53,100 nt of DNA from Clostridia bacterium. GTDB lineage: Bacteria; Bacillota; Clostridia; Oscillospirales; SIG627. Below the pieces are notes generated by a model. That model was given only the letters and a program-made list of their open reading frames with translations, did no database searches and was not told the DNA's origin. Shown in pieces: positions 26,921 through 36,033 of the stretch (its first letter is position 1; each line of letters opens with the position of its first letter). Location: positions 1 to 53,100 of the forward strand of contig JAFQMA010000021.1 of NCBI GenBank assembly GCA_017414535.1, read 5' to 3'. The translations under genes and the position numbers were made by a program.

Positions 26921-28197
26921 ACTATAAGGAAGCCATTGAATACATTCATTCTAATTTTTGGATGGGCTCAAAGCCCGGCTTGTCACGTACGAAGGATCTT
27001 TTGAAGCGTATGGGCAACCCCCAAAACAAACTGAAATTCATTCACGTGGCAGGAACCAACGGCAAGGGATCCTTCTGTGCCATGATGAGCTCGATCCTCA
27101 TCCGTGCCGGCCTGGAGGTGGGCACCTACACCTCTCCTTATGTCCTGCGCTTTAACGAACGCATGAGGGTAAACGGCCGGGATATCCCCGACGAGACGCT
27201 TTGCGAGCTGCTGGAAGAGATCCGTCCCCACGTGGAGGCAATGGAAGAGAAGCCCACGGAATTTGAGCTGATCACAGCCATTGCCATGGAATTCTTCCGC
27301 AGAGAAAAATGCAACGTGGTAGTGCTGGAATGCGGCATGGGCGGCAGGCTGGACTCTACCAACGTGATCAAAACGCCCATATTATCCGTCATTACGGGAA
27401 TTGCGAAGGATCATACTGCTTTTTTGGGCGACACCTTAAAAAAGATCGCCGCGGAGAAGGCAGGCATCATCAAGCACGGCGTGCCGGTCCTCTGCTGTGA
27501 CGAAAATGACGAGGTGCGTGCCGTTATAGAGAAAAAGGCCAAGGAAAAGGATGCGCCCCTGTTCTTTTCCGATCACAAGAAATTGGCTGACGAGGAGTTT
27601 TCTCTCCAGGGCACGAAATTCTCTTACGGTGATAAAAAGGATCTGTATATCCCGCTTTTGGGCGTTTTTCAGCCAAAAAACGCTGCAAACGTGCTGTGCT
27701 CCGTAGAGCTGCTGAAAGAAGCAGGGCTTGAAATCTCCGACGAGGCTATCCGTGTGGGTCTTAAGGAAAGCCGCTGGCCCGCACGCTTTGAATTGGTAAG
27801 ATCCAAACCAATCATTCTTTGCGACGGCGCCCATAACGTAGAGGGTGTGGAGGCGGCCGTAGAAAGCGTGAAGCGCTATTTCGGCGAAGAAAAGCTACAC
27901 GTCGTCATGGGCTGCATGAGCGACAAGGAGTTCCGTCTCATGGCCGAAAGGATCGTTCCCATTGCACGCGACGTTTTCTGTCTGAGCCCTCAATCTCTCC
28001 GTTCTCTGCCTTCCAAGGAGCTTGCAGAGGTCTTCAAGGAGCTCTCCCTTCCCGCCTTTGCCTTTAAGAGCACGAAGGCAGCCTTGGCGGCGGCCTTGGC
28101 GGCGGCAAGACAATACGGCGGTGCGGTGATCTGCCTCGGCTCTCTTTATATGTATGAGGAGATCTACCACGCCATCAATACGCTTCTGCCCCAATAA
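26917..28197 (+). CDS. folC: Folylpolyglutamate synthase / dihydrofolate synthase
   Basis: Mur-ligase-fold enzyme adding glutamate to folates, which retains them in the cell; some members also make dihydrofolate from dihydropteroate. The 426-residue protein has the P-loop GTNGKGS (46-52), ECGMGGRLDSTN, the second-domain DGAHNVEG and typical N-terminal YKEAIEYIHS. It overlaps folT (ATGA), so uptake and trapping of folate are co-translated and placed under one riboswitch. Whether it has the DHF synthase activity is not decidable from the sequence alone. Confidence 0.94.
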   Translation: MNYKEAIEYIHSNFWMGSKPGLSRTKDLLKRMGNPQNKLKFIHVAGTNGKGSFCAMMSSILIRAGLEVGTYTSPYVLRFNERMRVNGRDIPDETLCELLEEIRPHVEAMEEKPTEFELITAIAMEFFRREKCNVVVLECGMGGRLDSTNVIKTPILSVITGIAKDHTAFLGDTLKKIAAEKAGIIKHGVPVLCCDENDEVRAVIEKKAKEKDAPLFFSDHKKLADEEFSLQGTKFSYGDKKDLYIPLLGVFQPKNAANVLCSVELLKEAGLEISDEAIRVGLKESRWPARFELVRSKPIILCDGAHNVEGVEAAVESVKRYFGEEKLHVVMGCMSDKEFRLMAERIVPIARDVFCLSPQSLRSLPSKELAEVFKELSLPAFAFKSTKAALAAALAAARQYGGAVICLGSLYMYEEIYHAINTLLPQ

Positions 28198-28221
28198 GCA
28201 AAACATTTCCGAGATAAAATA

Positions 28222-28258
28222 AACCCCGACAGGCTCGTCTCTGTCGGGGTTATTGTTT
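28222..28258 (+). terminator. Terminator of folT-folC
   Basis: 11-bp perfect stem (AACCCCGACAG / CTGTCGGGGTT) with an 8-base loop and a T-rich exit. Confidence 0.8.
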
Positions 28259-28350
28259 TACGGATATTTACCGATGCTCACCGATGAGCTTATTATTCGA
28301 GATAGTACAAAAAATCATAGTAAGTATAAAGCTTTGCAGTTGTGCTTTTT

Positions 28351-28770
28351 TCATTTTTTAAATTCCTTTTGAAAGCTGTGGCCGCATTTATTACAGCGGA
28401 TATTGAAGCGGCCGACCTTGCGGGGCATACGAATGGGTGCCTTGCAGTTAGGACACTTGAAAAAGTGAAAGTTCTTTCCGTCGCGACGGCGGATCATGAA
28501 ACGACGAAAGGCACCGCGAATGCCCGAGGTCATACCGTACCAGGCCGCGTTTTCCCTTTGACGCTTTACGTAATTGCGGGATAGCATGCGAAAGAATACC
28601 ACAAAACAAAAGACCAGCTCGATCACATAGATCACAAGACTATGGAAAAAGACATTGACAATGGCCAGAAGAAGCCAGATCAGGATCAGACTGCGGTTCA
28701 GAGAATCCGTACCGTAGCGACCCGACATAAAGCGGGCAAGAGCATCGCGCAGACGGGAAAACAAGCTCAT
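28351..28770 (-). CDS. Membrane protein with C-terminal zinc ribbon
   Basis: Uncharacterised protein of 139 residues. One or two membrane segments span about residues 27-62. A basic stretch follows, then a zinc ribbon with Cys106, Cys109, Cys126 and Cys129 (CPNC...CNKC) in a very basic tail. Such a ribbon on a membrane anchor could bind nucleic acid or protein at the membrane; no function is known to me. It overlaps the upstream peptidase gene (ATGA) and is the last gene of a three-gene minus-strand operon. Confidence 0.75.
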   Translation of the reverse strand: MSLFSRLRDALARFMSGRYGTDSLNRSLILIWLLLAIVNVFFHSLVIYVIELVFCFVVFFRMLSRNYVKRQRENAAWYGMTSGIRGAFRRFMIRRRDGKNFHFFKCPNCKAPIRMPRKVGRFNIRCNKCGHSFQKEFKK

Positions 28771-29525
28771 TGACGCCTCCTTCCTCTGCTTCCGAGAACA
28801 ACGGCAAGCAGACGCAAAAATTGAGTAAGAGATACGGCAAGGGACGCCACGTAGGTCATGGCGGCGGCACGCAGAGTCTTTTTGGCACCCACCAATTCCT
28901 CTTCATCCAGAAGCCCCCCCTCCTCCAAAGCCACAACGGCACGGCGGGAGGCGTTAAACTCCACGGGTAGAGTTACAAGCTGGAAGATCACGCAAAGAGA
29001 AAAGGCAATCACACCGAACATGGAAAGCTGAAAGCCAACGGCTGATTCTGCATAGAAGCCAAGGAGAAGTCCGATCAGGATCAAGGGCATAGCAAGACGG
29101 GAGCCGAAATTGGTCACCGGAACCAGGGCGGAGCGAATGCGGATGGGCACATACCCCTCGGCATGCTGAAGCGCATGACCCGCCTCGTGAGCGGCAACTC
29201 CAATGGCGGCACAGGAGGTGGAATCGTAGACTGCATCGGAAAGATAGACGGTACGATCCTTTGGATTAAAGTGATCCGTAAGCCTTCCCGTGGTACGGGC
29301 AATGCGCACGTCGGTAACACCGCCCTGACGGAGCACACGCTCTGCGGCGGCAGCGCCGGTGAGCCCACGACGGGTGGGAAAGGCGGAATAGCGCTTAAAG
29401 GTAGAGGAAACACCTGCCGAAGCGATCATGGCAAAGACCGTGGCCAAAACCACGAAAAAATAGCCGTAGTACTGAAAATGGAAAATCAGCTGATCAAAGG
29501 CGGATGCGGCAATGAATGGAAGCAT
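28767..29525 (-). CDS. YugP-like neutral zinc metallopeptidase
   Basis: Membrane zinc peptidase of the family named after B. subtilis YugP, 252 residues. The catalytic HEAGH is His113-Glu114 and His117 in AAHEAGHALQHAEGY. Membrane segments occur at the N-terminus (about 18-38) and in the second half (LVPVTNFGSRLAMPLILIG onward). The usual family features SAFPTRRGLTGAAAAERVL and NPKDRTVYLSDAVY are present. AAGGAG precedes the ATG. Its substrate is unknown. The gene sits between yhbY and the zinc-ribbon gene, overlapping the latter. Confidence 0.87.
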   Translation of the reverse strand: MLPFIAASAFDQLIFHFQYYGYFFVVLATVFAMIASAGVSSTFKRYSAFPTRRGLTGAAAAERVLRQGGVTDVRIARTTGRLTDHFNPKDRTVYLSDAVYDSTSCAAIGVAAHEAGHALQHAEGYVPIRIRSALVPVTNFGSRLAMPLILIGLLLGFYAESAVGFQLSMFGVIAFSLCVIFQLVTLPVEFNASRRAVVALEEGGLLDEEELVGAKKTLRAAAMTYVASLAVSLTQFLRLLAVVLGSRGRRRQ

Positions 29526-29534
29526 GGCAACTCC

Positions 29535-29831
29535 TTACTTGGGTAAAACGATGGTGGGGTCTTTCTTTCTTTTTTTGTAAAGTACGAATTTACGGCCGAT
29601 GGCCTGCACCCCTTCACAGCCCAGCATTTCGCAAAGGCTGTCGGATACCTCGCGGGGGGACAGATCGGAATTTTCCAGCACGGTGACCTTAATGAGCTCG
29701 TTCTTTTCCAGTCCCTCGCGGATCTGGGTGATAAAGGCATCATCCTCGAAGCCCATTTTGCCCACCTGATACTTGGCGGGAAGCGAATTGGCAAGGGAGC
29801 GCAGATAGGCTCTTTGTTTTCCTGTAAGCAT
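29535..29831 (-). CDS. yhbY: YhbY-family CRM-domain RNA-binding protein
   Basis: Small RNA-binding protein of 98 residues, consisting of a single CRM domain. MLTGKQRAYLRSLANSLPA, the core QVGKMGFEDDAFITQI and the GxxG-like IGRKFVLYKKRKKD tail are family-typical. Known members associate with the 50S ribosomal precursor. AAGGAG precedes the ATG. It heads a minus-strand operon with the zinc peptidase and zinc-ribbon genes, and is divergent from the MacB-like transporter. Confidence 0.9.
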   Translation of the reverse strand: MLTGKQRAYLRSLANSLPAKYQVGKMGFEDDAFITQIREGLEKNELIKVTVLENSDLSPREVSDSLCEMLGCEGVQAIGRKFVLYKKRKKDPTIVLPK

Positions 29832-29864
29832 AGTTTCTCCTTAAAAGTACTGTTACTATACTCC

Positions 29865-29893
29865 ATTTTAGCCTTTTTTCGGCCGTTTGTAAA
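29865..29893 (-). promoter_or_regulatory. Promoter for yhbY-peptidase operon
   Basis: Leftward TTTACA (29888-29893), 17 bases, TAAAAT (29865-29870). Confidence 0.65.
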
Positions 29894-29907
29894 GACGTAT
29901 TTACAAA
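29886..29907. promoter_or_regulatory. Palindrome holding two divergent -35 boxes
   Basis: TTTGTAAA-GACGTA-TTTACAAA is a perfect 8-bp inverted repeat. Its left arm contains the leftward -35 and its right arm the rightward -35, so a dimeric protein bound here would cover both. It may instead be a by-product of two identical -35 boxes facing apart, though the repeat extends two bases beyond each hexamer. Confidence 0.5.
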
Positions 29908-29928
29908 TCAAGGATAAAATGCTACAAT
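29900..29928 (+). promoter_or_regulatory. Promoter upstream of the MacB-like transporter
   Basis: TTTACA (29900-29905), 17 bases, TACAAT (29923-29928). Confidence 0.6.
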
Positions 29929-29964
29929 GAATTGAATATGAAATGGAATATCGCATTTTTATTC

Positions 29965-30008
29965 ATAACAGGTTAAAAATAGCCTGTTATGATTTTTTTG
30001 GATATAAT
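29965..30008 (+). promoter_or_regulatory. Inverted repeat, T-run and second -10 before the transporter
   Basis: ATAACAGG (29965-29972) and CCTGTTAT (29983-29990) form a perfect inverted repeat whose inner bases can extend the stem; seven T follow at 29993-29999. As RNA from the upstream promoter this resembles an intrinsic terminator. A TATAAT at 30003-30008 comes right after, with no good -35, so the repeat may alternatively be a regulator site for this second promoter. Confidence 0.5.
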
Positions 30009-30046
30009 AAACGGTACACTCACCATTTTCTAAGGAAAGGAAAACT

Positions 30047-33000
30047 ATGCTGAAGCTGATCGATATCAAGAAGGATTATCTTTCGGAAAGCGACAAGGTA
30101 CGCGCCTTAAAGAACGTAAATCTCGCTTTCCGCAGAAGTGAATTCGTTTCTATTCTGGGCCCCTCGGGATGCGGCAAAACAACGCTGTTGAACCTCATAG
30201 GCGGTCTCGACCATTATACCTCGGGCGATCTTGTGATCGAGGGAAAAAGCACCAAGGCTTTCAAAGACCACGATTGGGACGCCTACCGCAATCACTCCGT
30301 AGGCTTCGTATTTCAAAGCTATAACCTGATCCCTCACCAGAGCGTTCTGGCCAACGTGGAGCTTGCACTCACCCTGACGGGCGTTTCCAAAGCAGAACGC
30401 AGAAAAAAAGCTCTTTCCGCTCTGGAAAAGGTAGGGTTGAAGGATCAGATCAAAAAACGCCCCAACCAGCTCTCCGGCGGACAGATGCAGAGAGTAGCCA
30501 TTGCACGCGCTCTGGTCAACGACCCCGAGATCCTTTTGGCGGACGAGCCCACAGGCGCCCTCGATTCTGCCACCAGCGTACAGATCCTGGAGCTTTTAAA
30601 AGAGGTGTCCCGCGATAAGCTGGTCATTATGGTGACCCATAACCCAGAGCTTGCCCGGGATTACTCCACACGCATCATTCGTCTGTTGGACGGTGAGGTA
30701 GTGGACGACTCCAATCCTTACAACGGAGCAGAGGAGATAAAAAAAGCCCCTGTTAAGAAGGAAAAGAAGCCTTCCATGTCCTTCTTTACCGCGCTCAGCC
30801 TTTCCCTGAACAACCTAATGACAAAAAAAGGCAGAACCACCCTTACCTCCTTTGCGGGCTCCATCGGTATTATCGGCATTGCGCTGATCCTGGCTCTGTC
30901 CAACGGTATCAACGCTTATATTGCCAGCGTGCAGGAGGAGACCCTTGCCTCTACCCCCTTGACCGTGCAGGCGGAGAGCATGGATATGCTGGCGCTGATG
31001 ACCAATATTATGGGTATCAACAGTGCCAATTCCGAGAACGCTCACCCCTTGGATGCGGTCTATTCCTCCAAGGTCATGCACGAAATGATCAACTCCTTTA
31101 ACAATGCGGAGACGCAGACCAACAATCTCCGCCTCTTCAAGGAATTTCTGGACACCAGCGAGGAGATACGAAATAACACTACCCAGATCCAATATTCCTA
31201 CGAGCTGGACAGCGCTATTTTTACGGAGGACGTGAACGGAAACGTCATAAAAAGTGACATTGAAGAGGTCATGAATCGAGTGTTTGATGCAGCCGGTATG
31301 GGCGCCATGTCCGGTATGCATTCCAACAACTCGATGAGCACCATGTTCAGCAGCATCACCCTTTGGGAGGAAATGCTTCCCAAGGCAGACGGTACCGGCA
31401 TCAGCGCCATGATTACGGAGCAGTACGATCTGGTATACGGCTCCTGGCCCACCCGCTACGACGAGGTGGTGCTCATCGTGAACGAGCGCAACGAGATCAG
31501 TGATATGGCTCTGTGCGGTCTCGGTCTGAAGAGCACCGAGGAGATCGGCAAGGAGATGCTCCAAAGTCAGAAGGGCGAATCCCTGAACACCACGGTGGAA
31601 TCCTGGTCTTATGAGGATATTCTCGGCATGCGCTTTAAGCTCTTTTTGCCAAGCCAGCTTTATCAGAAAAATCCCACCGGCGGCTATACGCTGGTAACGG
31701 ACGTGGATAAGGGAGCGGAATTTCTCTATCGTTCCGACGAAGGCCTGCCTCTGCGCATCAGCGGTATCGTCCGCCCTCAGAGCCCCGAAGCCGCACAGCT
31801 GATGCAGGGAGCCTTGGGCTACACTAAGGATCTGACCCGCCATCTCCTAAGCGTTGTGGGTGAAAACGAGCTGATCCTGCTACAGAAGAACAATCCCGAA
31901 ACAGACGTGCTGTTAAATCTTCCCTTCCGTCCTGCCGATTACGTAGAGCCCACAGAGGATGAAAGAGTCGCCGCCTTTAAGGAATACGCACTTGGTTTGA
32001 GCGCAGAAGAAAGGGCGAAGCTTTATCGCAAGATCCTTGCCATCCCCGGAGAAGATTTTCTGAATGCTACCGCCGACAAAACACTGGCGGAAATGACCCG
32101 CGGTGAACTGGAGCAAAATATCATCGCCATGTTTACGGAAAACAAGGACGAGGAAGCAGACATCAGCTTTATCCTTGAATACGTAAAGAAAATGAGCGAC
32201 GAGGAGCTTTTTGCGCAGGCAAGAGAGGGAGTCAAAAGCATGGTAGCAGAGCAGTACCGCCAGCAAATGGAGCAAGCCATGGCAGGTGTTCCCGACGTCA
32301 TGCTCTCCTCCATGCTGGAGGTCGCTCTGATGCAGAGCCCTGTAGAGATCTCCGCCTCGACAAGTCAGGACCGTCTGGGAGTTCCCTTCTCTGCAAAGGA
32401 GATGCTCACCTATTACGAGGATTACGTACCTGCCACTCATTCCGACTCTACCCTGGAAGCAAACCTGAAGCTTTTGGGTGATGCGTATGAGGCCTCCCCC
32501 AGCGCCATTCACATCTACACGGATACCTTTGAGAAGAAGGAGCGACTGGGTGAGATCATTGCGGAATACAATGCAAAGCAGGTCGAGGAGGACAAGATCG
32601 ATTATACGGACGTGTTCGCCATGCTGATGTCGGGCATGACCACGGTCATCAACGCCATTGCCTACGTGCTCATCGCTTTTGTATCCATTTCTCTGGTGGT
32701 TTCCTCCATTATGATCGGTATTATCACCTATATTTCCGTATTGGAGCGTACCAAGGAGATCGGTATCCTCCGTGCAGTGGGTGCCTCCAAGCGCGACATT
32801 TCCCGTGTATTCAGTGCAGAAAGCATTATTCAGGGCTTTGCGGCGGGCATCATCGGCGTGGGCCTGACCCTGCTGCTGACCCTTCCCATCAACGCCATTA
32901 TTCAGGCTCTGACCGGCATTCCCGATATCGCCGCGGTGCTTCCCCCTGCAGGATACCTTTTGATCCTGGTGAGCGTGCTGCTCTCTTATATTGCGGGTCT

Positions 33001-33058
33001 CTTCCCTTCCCGCGTGGCGGCAAAGAAGGATCCCGTGGTAGCACTGCGTACCGAATAA
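30047..33058 (+). CDS. MacB/LolCDE-type ABC transporter, ATPase fused to FtsX permease
   Basis: Single-chain ABC transporter of 1003 residues with a mechanotransmission-type architecture. The N-terminal ATPase (1-230) has Walker [10 protein letters not shown] (38-46), QSYNLIPH, signature LSGGQMQR and Walker [12 protein letters not shown]. One membrane helix follows (about 268-292), then a very large extracytoplasmic region of some 560 residues rich in Glu, Met and Asn, and three C-terminal helices (about 860-1000) with the FtsX-type [16 protein letters not shown]. Family members move peptides, lipids or antibiotics, or transmit force to partners. The ectodomain is much larger than the roughly 200 residues of MacB. 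GGAAAGGA precedes the ATG; it has its own terminator. Confidence 0.9.
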   Translation: MLKLIDIKKDYLSESDKVRALKNVNLAFRRSEFVSILGPSGCGKTTLLNLIGGLDHYTSGDLVIEGKSTKAFKDHDWDAYRNHSVGFVFQSYNLIPHQSVLANVELALTLTGVSKAERRKKALSALEKVGLKDQIKKRPNQLSGGQMQRVAIARALVNDPEILLADEPTGALDSATSVQILELLKEVSRDKLVIMVTHNPELARDYSTRIIRLLDGEVVDDSNPYNGAEEIKKAPVKKEKKPSMSFFTALSLSLNNLMTKKGRTTLTSFAGSIGIIGIALILALSNGINAYIASVQEETLASTPLTVQAESMDMLALMTNIMGINSANSENAHPLDAVYSSKVMHEMINSFNNAETQTNNLRLFKEFLDTSEEIRNNTTQIQYSYELDSAIFTEDVNGNVIKSDIEEVMNRVFDAAGMGAMSGMHSNNSMSTMFSSITLWEEMLPKADGTGISAMITEQYDLVYGSWPTRYDEVVLIVNERNEISDMALCGLGLKSTEEIGKEMLQSQKGESLNTTVESWSYEDILGMRFKLFLPSQLYQKNPTGGYTLVTDVDKGAEFLYRSDEGLPLRISGIVRPQSPEAAQLMQGALGYTKDLTRHLLSVVGENELILLQKNNPETDVLLNLPFRPADYVEPTEDERVAAFKEYALGLSAEERAKLYRKILAIPGEDFLNATADKTLAEMTRGELEQNIIAMFTENKDEEADISFILEYVKKMSDEELFAQAREGVKSMVAEQYRQQMEQAMAGVPDVMLSSMLEVALMQSPVEISASTSQDRLGVPFSAKEMLTYYEDYVPATHSDSTLEANLKLLGDAYEASPSAIHIYTDTFEKKERLGEIIAEYNAKQVEEDKIDYTDVFAMLMSGMTTVINAIAYVLIAFVSISLVVSSIMIGIITYISVLERTKEIGILRAVGASKRDISRVFSAESIIQGFAAGIIGVGLTLLLTLPINAIIQALTGIPDIAAVLPPAGYLLILVSVLLSYIAGLFPSRVAAKKDPVVALRTE

Positions 33059-33070
33059 GTATTTCACACA

Positions 33071-33098
33071 AAAAAGGCCCGAATTCGGGTCTTTTTTG
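33071..33098 (+). terminator. Terminator of the MacB-like transporter
   Basis: Stem with the CCCGAATTCGGG core, A-run before and T-run after. Confidence 0.8.
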
Positions 33099-33190
33099 CG
33101 TGTGCAGGAAAAAGTAAAGCCCCGCTGCACAAAAAAGCAAGACAAGTAAAAATTTCTTGCGAGAAAAATTAAAAAAAACTTAATATTTTT

Positions 33191-33219
33191 TTGACAAGGC
33201 GGCGACGCTGTGCTATAAT
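33191..33219 (+). promoter_or_regulatory. Promoter for darA-holB
   Basis: Perfect TTGACA (33191-33196), 17 bases, TATAAT (33214-33219). The spacer begins AGGCGGCGA, shared with the promoter at 51612. Confidence 0.85.
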
Positions 33220-33273
33220 TAGAATAGATATATATAAATATACTCAAAATCGAGTTATGGAGGATACTGCGTT

Positions 33274-33597
33274 ATGAAAATGATCATTGCTATCGTCAAC
33301 AACGACGACGCCCCCGACGTCATGAAGGCTTTGACCAAGGAGAAGATCTCCGCTACGAAGCTGGCCAGCACGGGTAGCTTTCTTATGAAGGGAAACACCA
33401 CCTTCATCTCCGGTGTGGAGGATGAGCAGGTGGAGCACGTCATTGAGATCATTCGCGACCACTCCAAGAGAAGGAAGCAGCTGATGCCCATTGATTACGC
33501 TCAGTTCAACCCCGGCTTCTCCTCCTATCCCGTTGAGATCACCGTGGGAGGCGCCACCATTTTCGTGGTGAACGTAGAAAAATTCGAAAAAGTATAA
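33274..33597 (+). CDS. darA: PII-like cyclic-di-AMP receptor DarA/PstA
   Basis: Small trimeric signal protein that binds cyclic-di-AMP, 107 residues. The N-terminal MKMIIAIVNNDDAPDVMKAL, the T-loop region ASTGSFLMKGNTTF and the C-terminal VEITVGGATIFVVNVEKFE correspond to the family (formerly DUF970, B. subtilis YaaQ). Its downstream targets are unknown in most bacteria. GGAGG precedes the ATG at ten bases. It is followed by holB as in B. subtilis, supporting the assignment. Confidence 0.94.
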   Translation: MKMIIAIVNNDDAPDVMKALTKEKISATKLASTGSFLMKGNTTFISGVEDEQVEHVIEIIRDHSKRRKQLMPIDYAQFNPGFSSYPVEITVGGATIFVVNVEKFEKV

Positions 33598-33601
33598 AAC
33601 C

Positions 33602-34594
33602 GTGTCCGCCTATCGTTGTCAAGGGGTGGTAGACGCCATTTTGCCTGCCGTTCGCGAGAATCGGCTGGCGGGTTGCTACCTCATTGTGGGAGAGCGCGGC
33701 ACGGGTAAGCTTGCCGCGGCGCGGTATCTGGCCCAAGTCCTGATTTGCCAAAACAAGAGAGACGGGGTCACTCCCTGCGGCATTTGTCCCGATTGCAAGC
33801 AGATAGAACAAGGCACACACGTTGACGTGCCTGAGCTTTGGCCCGAGGAGGAAGGAAAACGAATTCCCGTGGAGCGGGTACGTGAGATCCTTCGTGAGAA
33901 CTACACCCTTCCCACCTCCGGTGACCGCCGAATTTTTATTTTCCCCCGCATGGAGCTGCTCCGTGCAGATTCTCAGAATACGCTTTTAAAGAGCATTGAA
34001 GAGCCCTCTGACGGCACGATCTATTTTCTTTTGACAGAGGATAAATCCAAGATCCTGCCAACCGTGCAGAGCCGTGCGGTGGCTGTTTCCGCTATGGGGC
34101 TTCCCAAGGAGGAGATGCGCAGGTATCTGAGAAAAATCGGCTGCGAGCAGGAACGCCTCGACGAGGTATTGGTCATGGCAGGCTCATCCCCCGGACAGGC
34201 GGAGGAGTACCTGAGGGATACGGAGCGGGCGCAGATGCGCGAAAAGGTACTCCGGTATTTTCAAACGGTCTTCGAGCACGGTTCCTTCACACGCCTTTCT
34301 CTGATCTTCCCCCCTGCGCGCATAAGCCGTAACGAGCTTTACCTGATGCTGCCCATGATGCGGTCCGGACTGTGTGATCTGATTGCCGCAAGGTACGGTG
34401 CGAATGAGGATCGCCACTTTTTCACTGACGAAGGCTTCTGCCGCGATATGGGAAGCGTACTTTCCTTAAAAAGCTCGGTGGAGCTTTTCGATCTGTCTTT
34501 AGAGTTGGAAGCGGCCTTGGAAACCAACGTGAATCTTTATTCTGCTTTGGCGGGCTTTCACATGAAGGCAGCAGGGCTGGTTTGTGAAGACTGA
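33602..34594 (+). CDS. holB: DNA polymerase III delta-prime subunit
   Basis: Clamp-loader subunit of 330 residues. It has a P-loop-like GERGTGKLAAA (30-40), the four-cysteine zinc module with Cys49, Cys59, Cys62 and Cys65 (CGICPDC), the sensor-like NTLLKSIEEPSDGTIYFLLTE (here quoted in part as NTLLKSIEEP) and the SRC-like VQSRAVAV (Arg in place of the conserved Cys). The start is GTG at 33602, four bases after darA's stop and with a weak ribosome site, suggesting coupling to darA. The C-terminal part diverges, as is usual for this family. Confidence 0.88.
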   Translation: MSAYRCQGVVDAILPAVRENRLAGCYLIVGERGTGKLAAARYLAQVLICQNKRDGVTPCGICPDCKQIEQGTHVDVPELWPEEEGKRIPVERVREILRENYTLPTSGDRRIFIFPRMELLRADSQNTLLKSIEEPSDGTIYFLLTEDKSKILPTVQSRAVAVSAMGLPKEEMRRYLRKIGCEQERLDEVLVMAGSSPGQAEEYLRDTERAQMREKVLRYFQTVFEHGSFTRLSLIFPPARISRNELYLMLPMMRSGLCDLIAARYGANEDRHFFTDEGFCRDMGSVLSLKSSVELFDLSLELEAALETNVNLYSALAGFHMKAAGLVCED

Positions 34595-34723
34595 CGAACC
34601 AAATTTCAACGGGAACATATACTCATGATGTGCCCTTCTTCTTACAGCGTATAAGAGTATTCGGTATAGCCGAAGGGCTTGCCGTGACAATAGAACTTGT
34701 GAAAGGATTGACCCCTTTTTACT

Positions 34724-36025
34724 ATGGATATTAGCAAAGGAAAGATCATTATCTCCGGTGGAAAGCCTCTGGTGGGTGAGATTCCCGTTTCCGGCATGAA
34801 AAATGCCGCGGTTGCCATTGTTCTGTCCACCATTCTGACGGAGGATAAATGTATTATCGAAAACCTTCCCGATATCAGTGACGTCAATCTCTCGTTAGAG
34901 ATCTTGAAGTCCGTCGGCGTGAAGGTGACGAAAATCGATAAAAACACGGTGGAGATCGATTCCACCAGCGCTACTCCCGGCATTGCTCCCTACGATCTGG
35001 TGAGCAAGATGCGTGCCTCCTACTATCTCATCGGCGCGGAGCTGGGACGCTTCGGACGTGCCTTCGTGGGTCTGCCCGGCGGCTGTGACTTCGGCGTTCG
35101 CCCCATCGACCTGCACATCAAGGGCTTCGAGGCTCTGGGATGCGAGGTAAAGGTGGATGGCGGGTACATAGAAGCCACCGCCAAGGATGGGGTTTTGCAG
35201 GGCTCCAGCGTGTACATGGATATGGTAACCGTAGGCGGCACCATCAACGTGATGCTGGCGGCCGTGAGAGCCGAAGGCACTACCGTGATCGAAAACGCTG
35301 CCCACGAGCCTCACATCGTTGACACAGCAAACTTTTTGAATGCTTGCGGCGCGGACATCAGCGGAGCGGGCACGGACGTGATCAAGATCCGCGGTGTGAA
35401 GAAGCTCCACGGCGTGACCTACACTATCATTCCCGATATGATCGAAGCAGGTACCTTTATGATCCTTGCGGCGGCAACGGGAGGAGAATTGAAGATCACC
35501 AACGTGATCCCCAAGCACCTGGATTCCATCAGCGCAAAGCTTCTTGAAATGGGCGTTGAGGTGGAGGAGGACGGTGACAGCGTTACCGTGCGGCGCGGCA
35601 AAAAGCCCTTGACCAAGGTCAACGTAAAGACCCTGCCCTACCCCGGCTTCCCCACGGATATGAACCCGCAGATCTGCGTGCTTCTGGCACTGGCACAGGG
35701 CATGAGCCGACTGACGGAGGGCGTATGGGAATCTCGATTCCGTTACGTAGAGGAGCTAAAACGCATGGGCGCCCGCATCAACATGAACGGCAGAACAGCC
35801 GAGGTAGAGGGTATTCCCAAGCTGACCGGCGCCTCCGTAAGAGCCGTTGACCTGCGCGCGGGCTGTGCCATGGTCATAGCAGGCCTTGCGGCTGATGGCA
35901 TCACTGAAATCGACGAGATCTACCACATTTTCCGCGGCTATGAGGACCTGATCGCGAAGCTTCAGGCCGTTGGCGCCGACATTAAGGTGGTTTACCCCAA
36001 GAGCTTACAGTTTAACGAATTTTAA
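34724..36025 (+). CDS. murA: UDP-N-acetylglucosamine 1-carboxyvinyltransferase
   Basis: First committed enzyme of peptidoglycan synthesis, target of fosfomycin. The 433-residue protein has the catalytic loop LPGGCDFGVRPIDLH with Cys121, the residue alkylated by fosfomycin, so natural Asp-type resistance is not expected. N-terminal KIIISGGKPLVGEIPVSGMKN (quoted as GGKPLVGEIPVSGMKN) is typical. The ATG at 34724 is the only sensible start but has no clear Shine-Dalgarno; an in-frame stop lies four codons upstream. A 129-base gap separates it from holB and contains a small TTCGG/CCGAA hairpin but no convincing promoter. ricT follows nine bases later. Confidence 0.93.
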   Translation: MDISKGKIIISGGKPLVGEIPVSGMKNAAVAIVLSTILTEDKCIIENLPDISDVNLSLEILKSVGVKVTKIDKNTVEIDSTSATPGIAPYDLVSKMRASYYLIGAELGRFGRAFVGLPGGCDFGVRPIDLHIKGFEALGCEVKVDGGYIEATAKDGVLQGSSVYMDMVTVGGTINVMLAAVRAEGTTVIENAAHEPHIVDTANFLNACGADISGAGTDVIKIRGVKKLHGVTYTIIPDMIEAGTFMILAAATGGELKITNVIPKHLDSISAKLLEMGVEVEEDGDSVTVRRGKKPLTKVNVKTLPYPGFPTDMNPQICVLLALAQGMSRLTEGVWESRFRYVEELKRMGARINMNGRTAEVEGIPKLTGASVRAVDLRAGCAMVIAGLAADGITEIDEIYHIFRGYEDLIAKLQAVGADIKVVYPKSLQFNEF

Positions 36026-36033
36026 GGAAGAGT

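Noticed and set aside
31913..33247. Long minus-strand frame opposite the MacB-like transporter
   Set aside because: Antiparallel shadow; no ribosome site, and the plus-strand protein is a complete ABC transporter.
34595..34723. Possible small RNA or promoter upstream of murA
   Set aside because: A TTCGG/CCGAA hairpin and a TTGTGA-17-TACTAT match exist, but the latter would start transcription past the murA start codon, so I call neither.
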